This document shows positions 5,901 through 13,426 of a DNA stretch of 14,896 bases, in pieces. The notes beneath the pieces are model-generated. The model was not told the DNA's origin, made no database searches, and saw only the letters and a program-made list of their open reading frames with translations. Origin of the DNA: Actinomycetota bacterium (GTDB taxonomy: Bacteria > Actinomycetota > Actinomycetes > S36-B12); contig DMPC01000095.1 of NCBI GenBank assembly GCA_003456155.1, positions 1,663 to 16,558 of the forward strand, written 5' to 3'. The first letter of the stretch is position 1. Each line of letters opens with the position of its first letter. The position numbers and the translations under genes are program-made.

Positions 5901-7085
5901 ATGGGCGAGGTCATCATCGTGGGCGGGGGGCTCGGAGCCCTGCGGACGGCGGAGTCTCTCCGGGGTGCCGGGCATTCCGGGCCGATCACCGTCGTGGGCG
6001 ACGAGCCCTGCCTGCCCTACAACCGACCACCCCTGTCGAAGGACGCACTCCTCACGGGTATCGACATGTCCGCCCTCGAGTTCCGGCGGCGTCCGTCGGT
6101 CGAGGACATCACCTGGAAGCTGGGCCATCGCGCCATCGCCAGCGATCTCTCCACCGGGACGGTCACGCTCGACGACGGCACATCCCTCGAAGCTGACGGC
6201 CTCGTCGTGGCCAGTGGCATTCGGCCCAGAAGGCTTCCCCTGTCAGGACCGGAGGAGGGCCGGTTCGTCCTGCGCACCGCTGCCGATGCCGAGCAGATCC
6301 GATCGCGGCTGACCCCCGGAGCACGTGTCCTCGTCATGGGGGCGGGATTCATCGGCTGCGAACTCGCGGCCACTGCTCGGCGGCTCGGCTGTGAGGTCGC
6401 CATCGTGGCGCTGGATGACGAGCCGATGATCCGGCCCCTGGGACCCGAGGTGGGTGCGGCCATGCGCCGGCGCCACGAGAGGCAGGGCGTGCACTTCCAT
6501 CTCGGACTCACCGTGGACTCCTTCCAGGGTGATGAGCGGGTGCGATCCGTCCGCCTCAGCGACGGTTCCGAGTTGGCCGCGGATCTCGTCATCGAGGCCG
6601 TCGGGAGCGTGCCGAACGTCGAGTGGCTCGAGGGCAACGGCCTCGACCTGAGCGATGGGGTGCTGGTCGACAGCTCCATGCGGGCCGCCCACGACCGGAT
6701 GCCCGTGGTCGCGGTGGGTGACGTCGCGCGATACCCACTGGCCCTCTTCGGCCCGACTCCCCGGCGCATCGAGCACTGGAACATGCCCACGGAGACGGGT
6801 CGGAGGGCCGGCCACACGCTGGCCGCACTGCTCGCCGGGCAGGAGCCGGACCGCACCCCCTTCACGGCGATGCCCGCATTCTGGTCCGATCAGTACGACC
6901 ACACCCTCCAGTCCTTCGGCATGCCCGGGCTCGCCACGACGATCGAGATCACCGACGGCAGCCTTGAGGAGCCGTGCGTGATCGAGTATCACGATGACGC
7001 GGGTCTGGTCGGAGTGGTGGGGATCGATCGCACCAAGGACGTCCTCGGGTACCGCGCCCGTCTTGCGGAGCGGTCGGCATCGTGA
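5901..7085 (+). CDS. FAD-dependent ferredoxin reductase (P450 redox partner type)
   Basis: A 394-residue NAD(P)H-dependent FAD oxidoreductase of the putidaredoxin/rhodocoxin reductase type. The FAD dinucleotide motif is VGGGLGALRTAE (from residue 7), the NAD motif is GAGFIG (147-152), and the second FAD motif VVAVGDVARY has Asp274. The C-terminal domain carries FWSDQYDHTLQSFG, typical of oxygenase-coupled ferredoxin reductases. Length is normal. It sits eight bases behind the ferredoxin gene and shares a 4-base GTGA overlap with the decarboxylase gene that follows. It most likely reduces the ferredoxin at 5707, which then feeds the P450 at 1236. Confidence 0.95.
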   Translation: MGEVIIVGGGLGALRTAESLRGAGHSGPITVVGDEPCLPYNRPPLSKDALLTGIDMSALEFRRRPSVEDITWKLGHRAIASDLSTGTVTLDDGTSLEADGLVVASGIRPRRLPLSGPEEGRFVLRTAADAEQIRSRLTPGARVLVMGAGFIGCELAATARRLGCEVAIVALDDEPMIRPLGPEVGAAMRRRHERQGVHFHLGLTVDSFQGDERVRSVRLSDGSELAADLVIEAVGSVPNVEWLEGNGLDLSDGVLVDSSMRAAHDRMPVVAVGDVARYPLALFGPTPRRIEHWNMPTETGRRAGHTLAALLAGQEPDRTPFTAMPAFWSDQYDHTLQSFGMPGLATTIEITDGSLEEPCVIEYHDDAGLVGVVGIDRTKDVLGYRARLAERSAS

Positions 7086-8506
7086 CGCCTCGACTCTCCC
7101 TCGGTGACGACCGCGACGAGGCACTCGCCCATGCGGCAGCCCTGGTCGCGCACGCGTGGCGGGAGTTCGACGAGGCCAGGGACGAGGAACCCGGGCCCAC
7201 ACCGCAACTGCGGGCCCGCCTAGCCGAGCCACTGCCCCAGGAGCCCGACGATGTCATCGCATCGCTCGACCTCGCCGCCGAGGTCCTCGACGCCTCCCTC
7301 GCCCAATCACGACCGCGATATCTGGCCTACATCGGATCCAGCGGGCTCGAGATCGGCGCCCTCGCCGACCTGCTCGCGCACTCCTACGACGTGAACCTCG
7401 CCATCGATGCCGGCGCAGCAACGGGATTGGAGCGACAGGCCATCACCTGGCTCGCAGAGTTCCTCGGCTTCCCGGCGGCCACCGGAGCCTTCACGAGCGG
7501 TGGAACGATCAGCAACATCACCGCCCTGGCCGCCGCACGCGAGCGCGCCCTCCCCGGCAGCCGATCGACCGGGATGTCCGGTCGACTCGGAGCCCTGTAC
7601 TGCTCCGCGGAGGCGCACTACTCGGTGACGCGTGCGGCCGAACTTCTCGGCATCGGGCGGGAGCAGGTGCGCGACATCGCCATCGACGGGTGGCGTCGCA
7701 TGGACCCAGCCGACCTGGCGCGGCGGATCGAGGACGACCTCGCCCAAGGCGTGACCCCCATCGCCGTCGTCGCGACTGCGGGCACCACCCTCACGGGTGC
7801 CGTCGACCCGATCGGAGCGATCGCCGAGGTATGCGAGTCCTCTGGCGTCTGGCTGCATGTCGACGGCGCCTACGGGCTGCCTGCGGCCGGGGCGCCCACG
7901 AGTCGCTCTCGCTTCGCCGGCCTGGACAGAGCCGACTCACTCGGCATCGACGCCCACAAGTGGATGTTCGTCCCCAAGGCCTGCAGCGCCATCCTCGTGC
8001 GCAACACGTCCGAACTTGCCGCGGCGTTCTCCCACCAGGAGGACTACATCCCGCACGAGGGCGAGGAGCTCAACGCCGTCGACATCACCCTCGAGTACTC
8101 AAGGCCGGTGCGAGCACTGAAGCTGTGGCTCGCCCTGCGCGTGCACGGAGCTCAGGCGTTCCGCGATGCGATCGAGGGCAACCTTGCCCAGGCTCGCCTC
8201 CTCTACGACCTTGCCGACGCGCATCCGGACTTTCGCGTGCAGCCGCACCCTCCACAGCTCAGCATCGTCCCGATCCGCCATGAGCCGTCGCACTGCCCTG
8301 ACCCCGACCGGCACAACGATGAGCTGTGTCGGGCCATACAGCGAGATGGCCGCGTGTACGTCTCTCCCGCCATCATCGACGGTGAGCCCTGGCTGCGGCC
8401 CTGCTTCACCAACTTCAGGACCACGCTCGACGACGTGCGCATCACCATGGCCGTGGCTCAGGAAATCGGCAGTGGGATCTGCCGGACTCACTGTTCGCGT
8501 CCCTGA
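7082..8506 (+). CDS. Group II PLP-dependent amino acid decarboxylase family protein
   Basis: A 474-residue fold-type I enzyme related to aromatic-L-amino-acid, tyrosine and 2,4-diaminobutyrate decarboxylases. The PLP lysine is Lys293 in DAHKWMFVP, Asp261 in HVDGAYG should pair with the pyridine nitrogen, and His179 in AEAHYSV is the ring-stacking residue. GAFTSGGTISNITAL is the phosphate-binding region. The length fits the family. The GTG start overlaps the ferredoxin reductase stop in GTGA, indicating translational coupling, so this enzyme belongs to the redox operon and the MarR regulon. It may decarboxylate an amino-acid-like substrate or intermediate to an amine; tyrosine-type, glutamate-type or aldehyde-forming relatives cannot be told apart by eye. 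The codons near the end (CRTHCSRP) look poorly conserved. Confidence 0.9.
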   Translation: MTPRLSLGDDRDEALAHAAALVAHAWREFDEARDEEPGPTPQLRARLAEPLPQEPDDVIASLDLAAEVLDASLAQSRPRYLAYIGSSGLEIGALADLLAHSYDVNLAIDAGAATGLERQAITWLAEFLGFPAATGAFTSGGTISNITALAAARERALPGSRSTGMSGRLGALYCSAEAHYSVTRAAELLGIGREQVRDIAIDGWRRMDPADLARRIEDDLAQGVTPIAVVATAGTTLTGAVDPIGAIAEVCESSGVWLHVDGAYGLPAAGAPTSRSRFAGLDRADSLGIDAHKWMFVPKACSAILVRNTSELAAAFSHQEDYIPHEGEELNAVDITLEYSRPVRALKLWLALRVHGAQAFRDAIEGNLAQARLLYDLADAHPDFRVQPHPPQLSIVPIRHEPSHCPDPDRHNDELCRAIQRDGRVYVSPAIIDGEPWLRPCFTNFRTTLDDVRITMAVAQEIGSGICRTHCSRP

Positions 8507-8517
8507 GGCGATTGGCT

Positions 8518-8528
8518 AGTCTCCCGTC
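8518..8528 (+). promoter_or_regulatory. Possible leaderless promoter of the 515-residue gene
   Basis: TAGTCT (8518-8523) matches the actinobacterial -10 TAnnnT and ends five bases before the ATG at 8529, so transcription would begin at or very near the start codon. There is no Shine-Dalgarno in the short 22-base gap after the decarboxylase gene, which also fits a leaderless mRNA. The -35 region (around 8495-8500, TTCGCG) is poor. Confidence 0.45.
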
Positions 8529-10076
8529 ATGGTCGACCCTGCGCTCCCGAAGTCGGAGGGGGTGGCCTTCCCCGAAGGCGGAGACGGGCGTCGCAGCACG
8601 AGTGCCACCGGACGCGCGATCTTCGCCGACTCCGTCCGGAACGTCGATCCACGGATCACCGCCAGCATCGAGCACACCGCCGACTGGAGGCGCGGCTACC
8701 TTCGACCCCTGAGAGCGATCTCCCTCGCCTCCGCGATGAATGCGGAGGACGCGCTGACGGTGTCCCGGGACGGCCTGGAGTCTGCGCACCGTCGCTTCGT
8801 CTTCACCCGAGAGGGGGAGCAGCTTCCGCTCGGGGAGGCCATGCGTCGCTGGACCGAGAGACGATTCGACTCGGTGTCCGTGCAGGGCGTCGTCGAGCGG
8901 GAGTCGGAGCTGTCCCTGCCCTACCGGGGCCGGAGGCTGTTCGGCGATGACCTTCGGCGACAGGTCTCGTCGTGGGTCGAGTCCGGGATCGCGGAGCCCG
9001 GGTTCGCGGAGGCCATCGACCTCGTGGTGGCGAATCCGGATTGGCTCGACCTGCGCGACATCGACATCACTGTGCTGGGTGCTGGAGCAGAGCTCGCCCC
9101 CACCCGATCACTTCTGCGCTGGGGAGCCCACGTCCATGCCGTTGACCTGCCCCGACCGGAGATCTGGCAGCGCCTCATCGCCACGACTCGGAGCACAGCA
9201 GGCCGCCTGCGCATCCCGATCCCGCTCGATGGCGACGGCCGCCCGCCCTTCGTCGTCGGAGGCAACGTCCATCCCGAGGACGACACCACCGTCGCCGCGC
9301 ATGCGGGAGCAGATCTACTGCGCGAGACCCCGGAGATCCTGACCTGGCTCGACGAGATCGACCGACCCCTCGTCCTCGGCATGTACGCCTACGCCGATGG
9401 TGCCGCGCATGTCCTGCTCTCGATGGCCGCGGATGCGATCAGCACCGAGCTGTGCGCGCGCCGGGACGACCTCACCCTCGCGTTCCTGGCCACTCCAACG
9501 GACGTCTTCATGGTCCCGTGGGCCGCAGTCGAGCAGTCCCGTCAGCGCTGGGAGTCCCGCGGCATCGGTGGCATCCTGCAGAGCCCCCTGCGGCTGCTGC
9601 GGCAGTTCGAGCCGAACTACCCCGAGACCTACGTGGCCGACGACGGGACTGCCTTCGGCATCAACGACTCGCTCGTACCCCAGCAGGGCCCCAACTATGC
9701 GCTGGCCAAGCGACTCCAGCGCTGGCGGGCACTCGTCGCCAGAGCGGACGGCATTCCCGTGTCGCTCAACCTCGCCCCGGCAACGCGCACCAACTCGGTA
9801 CTCAAGAACCGCGCCCTCGCGGCCGCCTACGCCGGAGCAGGTCGATTCGGGGTGGAGGTGTTCGACCCGCCGACGACCACGACCCTGATGGCCGCCCTGT
9901 TGGTCCATGATCTGCGCAACCCCCGGGCAGCAGCACGGCCATCGACCGTCCTGGCCAACCCCATGGACCTTTTCGCCCAAGCGGCGAACCACGGGGGACT
10001 GTGGCGCGCCGCATACGCACCGCGCAGCGTGCTCGGCATTGCGGCCATCCTCGGCATGTTCGACGCCCGGGCCTGA
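8529..10076 (+). CDS. Uncharacterised 515-residue protein with a Rossmann-like segment
   Basis: I do not recognise a named family. The middle shows a nucleotide-binding-like pattern: ITVLGAGAE (G184-x-G186), then LLRWGAHVHAVDLPRPE with Asp206 at the end of the second strand, as in NAD- or SAM-binding folds. Other distinctive stretches are VVGGNVHPEDD, LAFLATPTDVFMVP, INDSLVPQQGPNY, VSLNLAPATRTNSVLKNR and AALLVHDLRNP. No signal peptide or convincing transmembrane helices are seen, so it is probably cytoplasmic. The balanced composition and motif-like density suggest a real enzyme. The ThDP enzyme starts three bases after its stop, so the two form an operon, perhaps acting on the same aldehyde or keto acid. 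It follows the decarboxylase by 22 bases but may have its own leaderless promoter. The function is unknown. Confidence 0.85.
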   Translation: MVDPALPKSEGVAFPEGGDGRRSTSATGRAIFADSVRNVDPRITASIEHTADWRRGYLRPLRAISLASAMNAEDALTVSRDGLESAHRRFVFTREGEQLPLGEAMRRWTERRFDSVSVQGVVERESELSLPYRGRRLFGDDLRRQVSSWVESGIAEPGFAEAIDLVVANPDWLDLRDIDITVLGAGAELAPTRSLLRWGAHVHAVDLPRPEIWQRLIATTRSTAGRLRIPIPLDGDGRPPFVVGGNVHPEDDTTVAAHAGADLLRETPEILTWLDEIDRPLVLGMYAYADGAAHVLLSMAADAISTELCARRDDLTLAFLATPTDVFMVPWAAVEQSRQRWESRGIGGILQSPLRLLRQFEPNYPETYVADDGTAFGINDSLVPQQGPNYALAKRLQRWRALVARADGIPVSLNLAPATRTNSVLKNRALAAAYAGAGRFGVEVFDPPTTTTLMAALLVHDLRNPRAAARPSTVLANPMDLFAQAANHGGLWRAAYAPRSVLGIAAILGMFDARA

Positions 10077-10079
10077 TCG

Positions 10080-11741
10080 ATGAGTGCCGACCTCTCCGTA
10101 GCCGCGGCCATCCTCACGCTGCTGGGGCAGCACGGCGTGCGACGGGCATTCGGCATCCCGGGGGTGCACAACCTCGCCTACTGGGACGCCGACGGCGACA
10201 GCCTGCCCCGCATCATCGGCGTTCGGCACGAGCAGGCGGCGGCCTACGCCAGCGACGGCCTCTACCGCGCGACCGGCGAGCTCTCCGCCGCCCTGCTCAC
10301 CAGCGGGCCCGGAGCAGCGAATGCCGTCGCCGCGTTCGGCGAGGCCTTCGTGAGCGGGTCGCCCGTCCTCGTGCTCGCGAGCGAGGTCAACCACGCCCTG
10401 CGCTCGTCGCGAGGACCGCGCGGCATCCTCCATGAGATGGCCGATCAGGGCGCCATGTTCGAGGCCTTCGGTGCTCCGGCTCGCCGAGCGCGCTCCAAGC
10501 AGGAGGCCATCGCCTCCACGGTGCTGGCTCTGCGCGATGCCTGGGGACCCCCAGCGATCGGCAGCTACGTGGGCATCCCGACGGACGTGCTCGGAGAGGC
10601 GTGGACGGCGGCCATTCCGCATCTTCCGCGCCTTCCCGGACCGACCCCGGATCCGCATGAGGTGACGGTGCTCGCCGAGCTCGTCTCCGAGTCTCCCCGC
10701 GTGGTCATCTGGGCTGGGGGCGGCGTCGTTGCTGGGGCCGCCGAGGAACTCGTGCGCACTCTGGCGCACCGCCTGGGGGCCCCTGTCGTGACCAGCTTCG
10801 CCGGACGCGGACTGCTCTCTGGCGATCCCCTGCTGGTGGATGCACCGGTGCATGAGCCGGAGGTCGGGGCGCTGCTTGCCGATGCCGATCTCCTGCTCGT
10901 GCTCGGCTCGTCGTTCGATGGCATGAACACCAAGAACTGGCGCATCGACCTGCCCGACCGACGAGCGGCCATCACCCTCGGCGATCTCATCGTCGAGACG
11001 GTCGACTGGGACTGCCTGATCCGCAGTGATATCGCGGCCACGATGGAGGCCCTGATCGATGCCCTCGACGACATGGGCGTGCAGCCGCGGCCACCGTGGG
11101 TCGATCCCTCTCCCCTGCGGCCGTCGATCCTGATGCGACTGCGCGAGGATCCGCGGACGTCCACGGCTGTCGCGTGGGTCGAGCAGGTCGATCTCGCGTG
11201 GCCGGCCGAGGGTGCGGTGATCTGCGACATGGCCGTCGCCGGCTACTGGTACGGCGGCTACAGCTCCCAGCCACGTCCCCGACGCCTGCAGTACCCAGTG
11301 GGTTGGGGCACGCTCGGCTACGCGCTGCCGGCAGCGATCGGACCCGCGTCCGTCGGCATCCCCACTCTGGCCATCTGCGGTGACGGTGGGCCGATGTTCG
11401 CACTGGGAGAGCTCGCCACGTACGCACAGGAGTCACTGCCCATCACACTCATGATCGTCGACGATGGCGGCTACGGAATGCTCCGCTACGACCAGCAGGT
11501 GTTCGGCCACCCTGAGAGGGGAGTCGATCTGCTGACACCGGAGTGGACGTCGCTCGGTGCCGCCTTCGGCATCGCTGTCGAGAGAGTGGACGGACCCGAT
11601 CAGGTGGCTGCAGCACTGGACCGCGCATGGGAGGCCAACCTGCACGGTGAGCCGCGCATCATCGTCTGGTCGCAGCGGCTCCACCCGCCGCGAACAACAT
11701 CACCGCGCTGGTTCGAGGACACTCCCCCAGCTCATGACTGA
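10080..11741 (+). CDS. Thiamine diphosphate-dependent enzyme (acetolactate synthase / decarboxylase-like)
   Basis: A 553-residue three-domain ThDP enzyme. The PYR domain has the cofactor-activating Glu51 in GVRHEQAAAYASDG and TSGPGAANA; the central domain starts near 195; the PP domain has GDGGPMF followed by VDDGGYGML. In the last motif Asp replaces the more usual Asn as metal ligand. Members include acetolactate synthase, benzoylformate and 2-keto acid decarboxylases, oxalyl-CoA decarboxylase and benzaldehyde lyase; the sequence does not decide between them. No regulatory subunit gene follows, which argues against a standard biosynthetic acetolactate synthase. It starts three bases after the 515-residue gene and ends at a strong palindrome, so it closes the catabolic island. 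Carboligation or decarboxylation of a 2-oxo acid or aldehyde product is the natural guess. Confidence 0.9.
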   Translation: MSADLSVAAAILTLLGQHGVRRAFGIPGVHNLAYWDADGDSLPRIIGVRHEQAAAYASDGLYRATGELSAALLTSGPGAANAVAAFGEAFVSGSPVLVLASEVNHALRSSRGPRGILHEMADQGAMFEAFGAPARRARSKQEAIASTVLALRDAWGPPAIGSYVGIPTDVLGEAWTAAIPHLPRLPGPTPDPHEVTVLAELVSESPRVVIWAGGGVVAGAAEELVRTLAHRLGAPVVTSFAGRGLLSGDPLLVDAPVHEPEVGALLADADLLLVLGSSFDGMNTKNWRIDLPDRRAAITLGDLIVETVDWDCLIRSDIAATMEALIDALDDMGVQPRPPWVDPSPLRPSILMRLREDPRTSTAVAWVEQVDLAWPAEGAVICDMAVAGYWYGGYSSQPRPRRLQYPVGWGTLGYALPAAIGPASVGIPTLAICGDGGPMFALGELATYAQESLPITLMIVDDGGYGMLRYDQQVFGHPERGVDLLTPEWTSLGAAFGIAVERVDGPDQVAAALDRAWEANLHGEPRIIVWSQRLHPPRTTSPRWFEDTPPAHD

Positions 11742-11771
11742 TGCCCTCGAGCCAGGCTCGAGGGCATCAGT
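11737..11771. terminator. Bidirectional hairpin between the convergent ThDP and LPMO genes
   Basis: A perfect inverted repeat with 17-base arms (11737-11753 and 11755-11771) around a single central A. It can form a stem of about 14-15 pairs rich in G and C. It overlaps the ThDP gene's stop codon and lies 13 bases from the end of the LPMO gene, so it can serve transcripts from both sides. There is no T run on either strand, as is common in actinobacterial terminators. Confidence 0.75.
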
Positions 11772-11783
11772 GCGGCGTCCCGA

Positions 11784-13331
11784 TCAGTTGACGCGTGTCC
11801 ACAGGGACGGAGCCAGGATCCAGTTCGGGTCACCCACACCCGTATGGGACTGCACCGCCCGATACGTCACCCCCTGATGCGTGACGACCGCCCCTGCGGC
11901 ATACGTCGCACGTGAGTCCCACGCTGTCGACGCGGAAGGCGTCGGCGTCGGCTCGGGAGTCACGGTCGCGCTCTCGACCGGCTCCCACAGCGACCGCGCC
12001 AGGATCCAGTTCGGATCGCCCACACCCGTGTGCGACTGCACCGCCCGATACGTCACCCCCTGATGCGTGACGACCGCCCCCGCGGCATACGTCGCACGCG
12101 AGTCCCAAGCACCCGCAGCACCTGGTGTCGGTGTCGGTGTCGGTGTCGGCTCAGGAGCCGGCGCCGCCGAGGTCGCCTTGGTCAGGACATTGCTGTCCGC
12201 AGACAGGTTCCCCGCCGCATCGACTGCGCGCACGGTATAGCGGTAGGTCGTGCCGGCCGCGAGTCCCGTGTCCATGACCCGGGTCGCGGAGGTGGACCGA
12301 ACCAGCTGGCCGTCGCGGTAGACCCGGTAGCCCACCACGCCGACGTCATCCGTCGACGCACCCCACATCAGGTCGATGGAGGAAGCTGTCTCCCCCATCG
12401 AGTGGAGGTTCAGGGGCGCGCTCGGCGCCGTGACGTCGACCTCGGCTGCTCGCTCGGTGCGCACCGTGACGGCCGCGCTCGGTGCTGACGAGTTGCCCGC
12501 TGCATCAACAGCCGTGACCCGATAGACGTAGGACGTGTCCGCCCGGAGTCCCTGGTCGGTGAATCGCGGCGCATCCGACGTCGCGACTCGAACTCCGTCC
12601 CGATAGACGGCGTAGGACACGGCACCGCCACCGGTGTCACTCGACGCCTGCCACGAGAGGGCCACCGACGAGGGTCCCGTGGCGCTCGCGATCACCGACA
12701 CGGGAGCCGCGGGTGGCGTGGTGTCAACAACCGCCGACCCCGTGACGTTCACGTCGATGACGTTGTAGAAGGCGTTGACAGTGTCGGCCACGTCCCAGAC
12801 CGCAAGGATGACGTGGTAGCCCGATCGGTTCGACGGCACGGTGATCACGTGGTCCGGGTTGGTGCTCGCCGCGGAGCCATCGTGCTGCACCTCACCGATC
12901 AGCTCGAGTGAGTCCCGCGACAGGGGAGCGTTCTGGTTCCACCCCTGCTTCGTCATGTAGTAGTGCCACTTCGAGGTGCGATGAGGCGCGGTGTACGTCC
13001 AGTCGAACAGCATCGGCCCAGGGGCGATGTCCGTCTTGACCCACCGGGTCGAGCTCTGCTCGTCCAGCTTGCCGCCGAACAGCCCGCCGGCGGATGCGAT
13101 CTGGCCGTCGGCCGGCCCACCCACCGGGAAGCCCTTGAGGCCCTCGAGGCTCTGCGGCTCGTACTGCAGGCCCCCACAGTCCCGGTTCTCGCCCGTCTTG
13201 CACAGGTAGGTCCGACTGTCCGGTGCCTGGACGTAGCCGTGCGCTCCGGCCGGAACCGCGGACACGGTTCCCACCACGAGGAGTCCAACCGCGCCTCCCA
13301 GCGCCGTCAGAGCCGACTTCCTCACCTTCAT
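11784..13331 (-). CDS. Secreted AA10 lytic polysaccharide monooxygenase with FnIII and CBM5/12 modules
   Basis: A 515-residue exported copper enzyme, probably acting on chitin. A signal peptide (1-30, charged KVRK then a hydrophobic run, ending PAGA) leaves His31 as the new N-terminus; His31 and His117 (YTAPHRTS) form the histidine brace, with Phe188 (NAFYNVIDV) in the usual axial place. The AA10 domain spans about 31-198, two fibronectin type III domains 206-296 and 302-392, then two CBM5/12 chitin-binding modules (about 410-455 and 470-515) joined by PT-rich linkers. The ATG at 13331 is preferred over one 18 bases upstream because GGGAGAGGA precedes it and the product then begins MKVRK. The two CBMs are almost identical, which suggests a recent internal duplication. 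It is convergent with the ThDP gene and unrelated in role to the catabolic island. Confidence 0.96.
   Translation of the reverse strand: MKVRKSALTALGGAVGLLVVGTVSAVPAGAHGYVQAPDSRTYLCKTGENRDCGGLQYEPQSLEGLKGFPVGGPADGQIASAGGLFGGKLDEQSSTRWVKTDIAPGPMLFDWTYTAPHRTSKWHYYMTKQGWNQNAPLSRDSLELIGEVQHDGSAASTNPDHVITVPSNRSGYHVILAVWDVADTVNAFYNVIDVNVTGSAVVDTTPPAAPVSVIASATGPSSVALSWQASSDTGGGAVSYAVYRDGVRVATSDAPRFTDQGLRADTSYVYRVTAVDAAGNSSAPSAAVTVRTERAAEVDVTAPSAPLNLHSMGETASSIDLMWGASTDDVGVVGYRVYRDGQLVRSTSATRVMDTGLAAGTTYRYTVRAVDAAGNLSADSNVLTKATSAAPAPEPTPTPTPTPGAAGAWDSRATYAAGAVVTHQGVTYRAVQSHTGVGDPNWILARSLWEPVESATVTPEPTPTPSASTAWDSRATYAAGAVVTHQGVTYRAVQSHTGVGDPNWILAPSLWTRVN
11799..11924. repeat. Direct repeat, copy A (C-terminal CBM5/12 of the LPMO)
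   Basis: This 126-bp segment matches 11985-12110 at 116 positions with no gap, at an offset of 186 bp. It includes a run of 47 identical bases. Each copy encodes most of one chitin-binding module; several of the ten differences are synonymous. Confidence 0.9.
11985..12110. repeat. Direct repeat, copy B (first CBM5/12 of the LPMO)
   Basis: Partner of the segment at 11799-11924. The unit between the copies encodes the PT-rich linker and a few flanking residues, so duplication of one module plus linker explains the pattern. Confidence 0.9.
12124..12147. repeat. Hexanucleotide repeat (4 x GGTGTC) coding for a Thr-Pro linker
   Basis: Four exact tandem copies of GGTGTC. On the minus strand they encode the alternating Thr-Pro linker before the first CBM5/12 of the LPMO. 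Such a tract could change in copy number in frame (two residues per unit). Confidence 0.85.
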
Positions 13332-13398
13332 GACTGTCCTCTCCCTCATGTGTCCGATGTGAACTCAGGCGTGATACCCCGATCACGTGGAGTCGAAA

Positions 13399-13413
13399 CA
13401 TCGGTCACCGATG
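13399..13413. promoter_or_regulatory. Palindrome between the divergent LPMO and oxidoreductase genes
   Basis: CATCGGT-C-ACCGATG is a perfect 7-base inverted repeat with a one-base centre. It lies 68 bases before the LPMO start and 13 bases before the oxidoreductase ATG. Size and position fit an operator for a dimeric regulator, but no second copy was seen in the window. Confidence 0.45.
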
Positions 13414-13426
13414 GTTGACTAGCGGC

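Noticed and set aside
9315..10853. A 512-codon open frame on the minus strand opposite the 515-residue and ThDP genes
   Set aside because: It spans the junction of two plus-strand genes, has a Gly/Arg/His-rich composition without recognisable motifs, and is explained by GC bias.
12124..12147. Short tandem repeats considered as a CRISPR or regulatory iteron array
   Set aside because: The units are six bases long, in frame, and encode the Thr-Pro linker of the LPMO.
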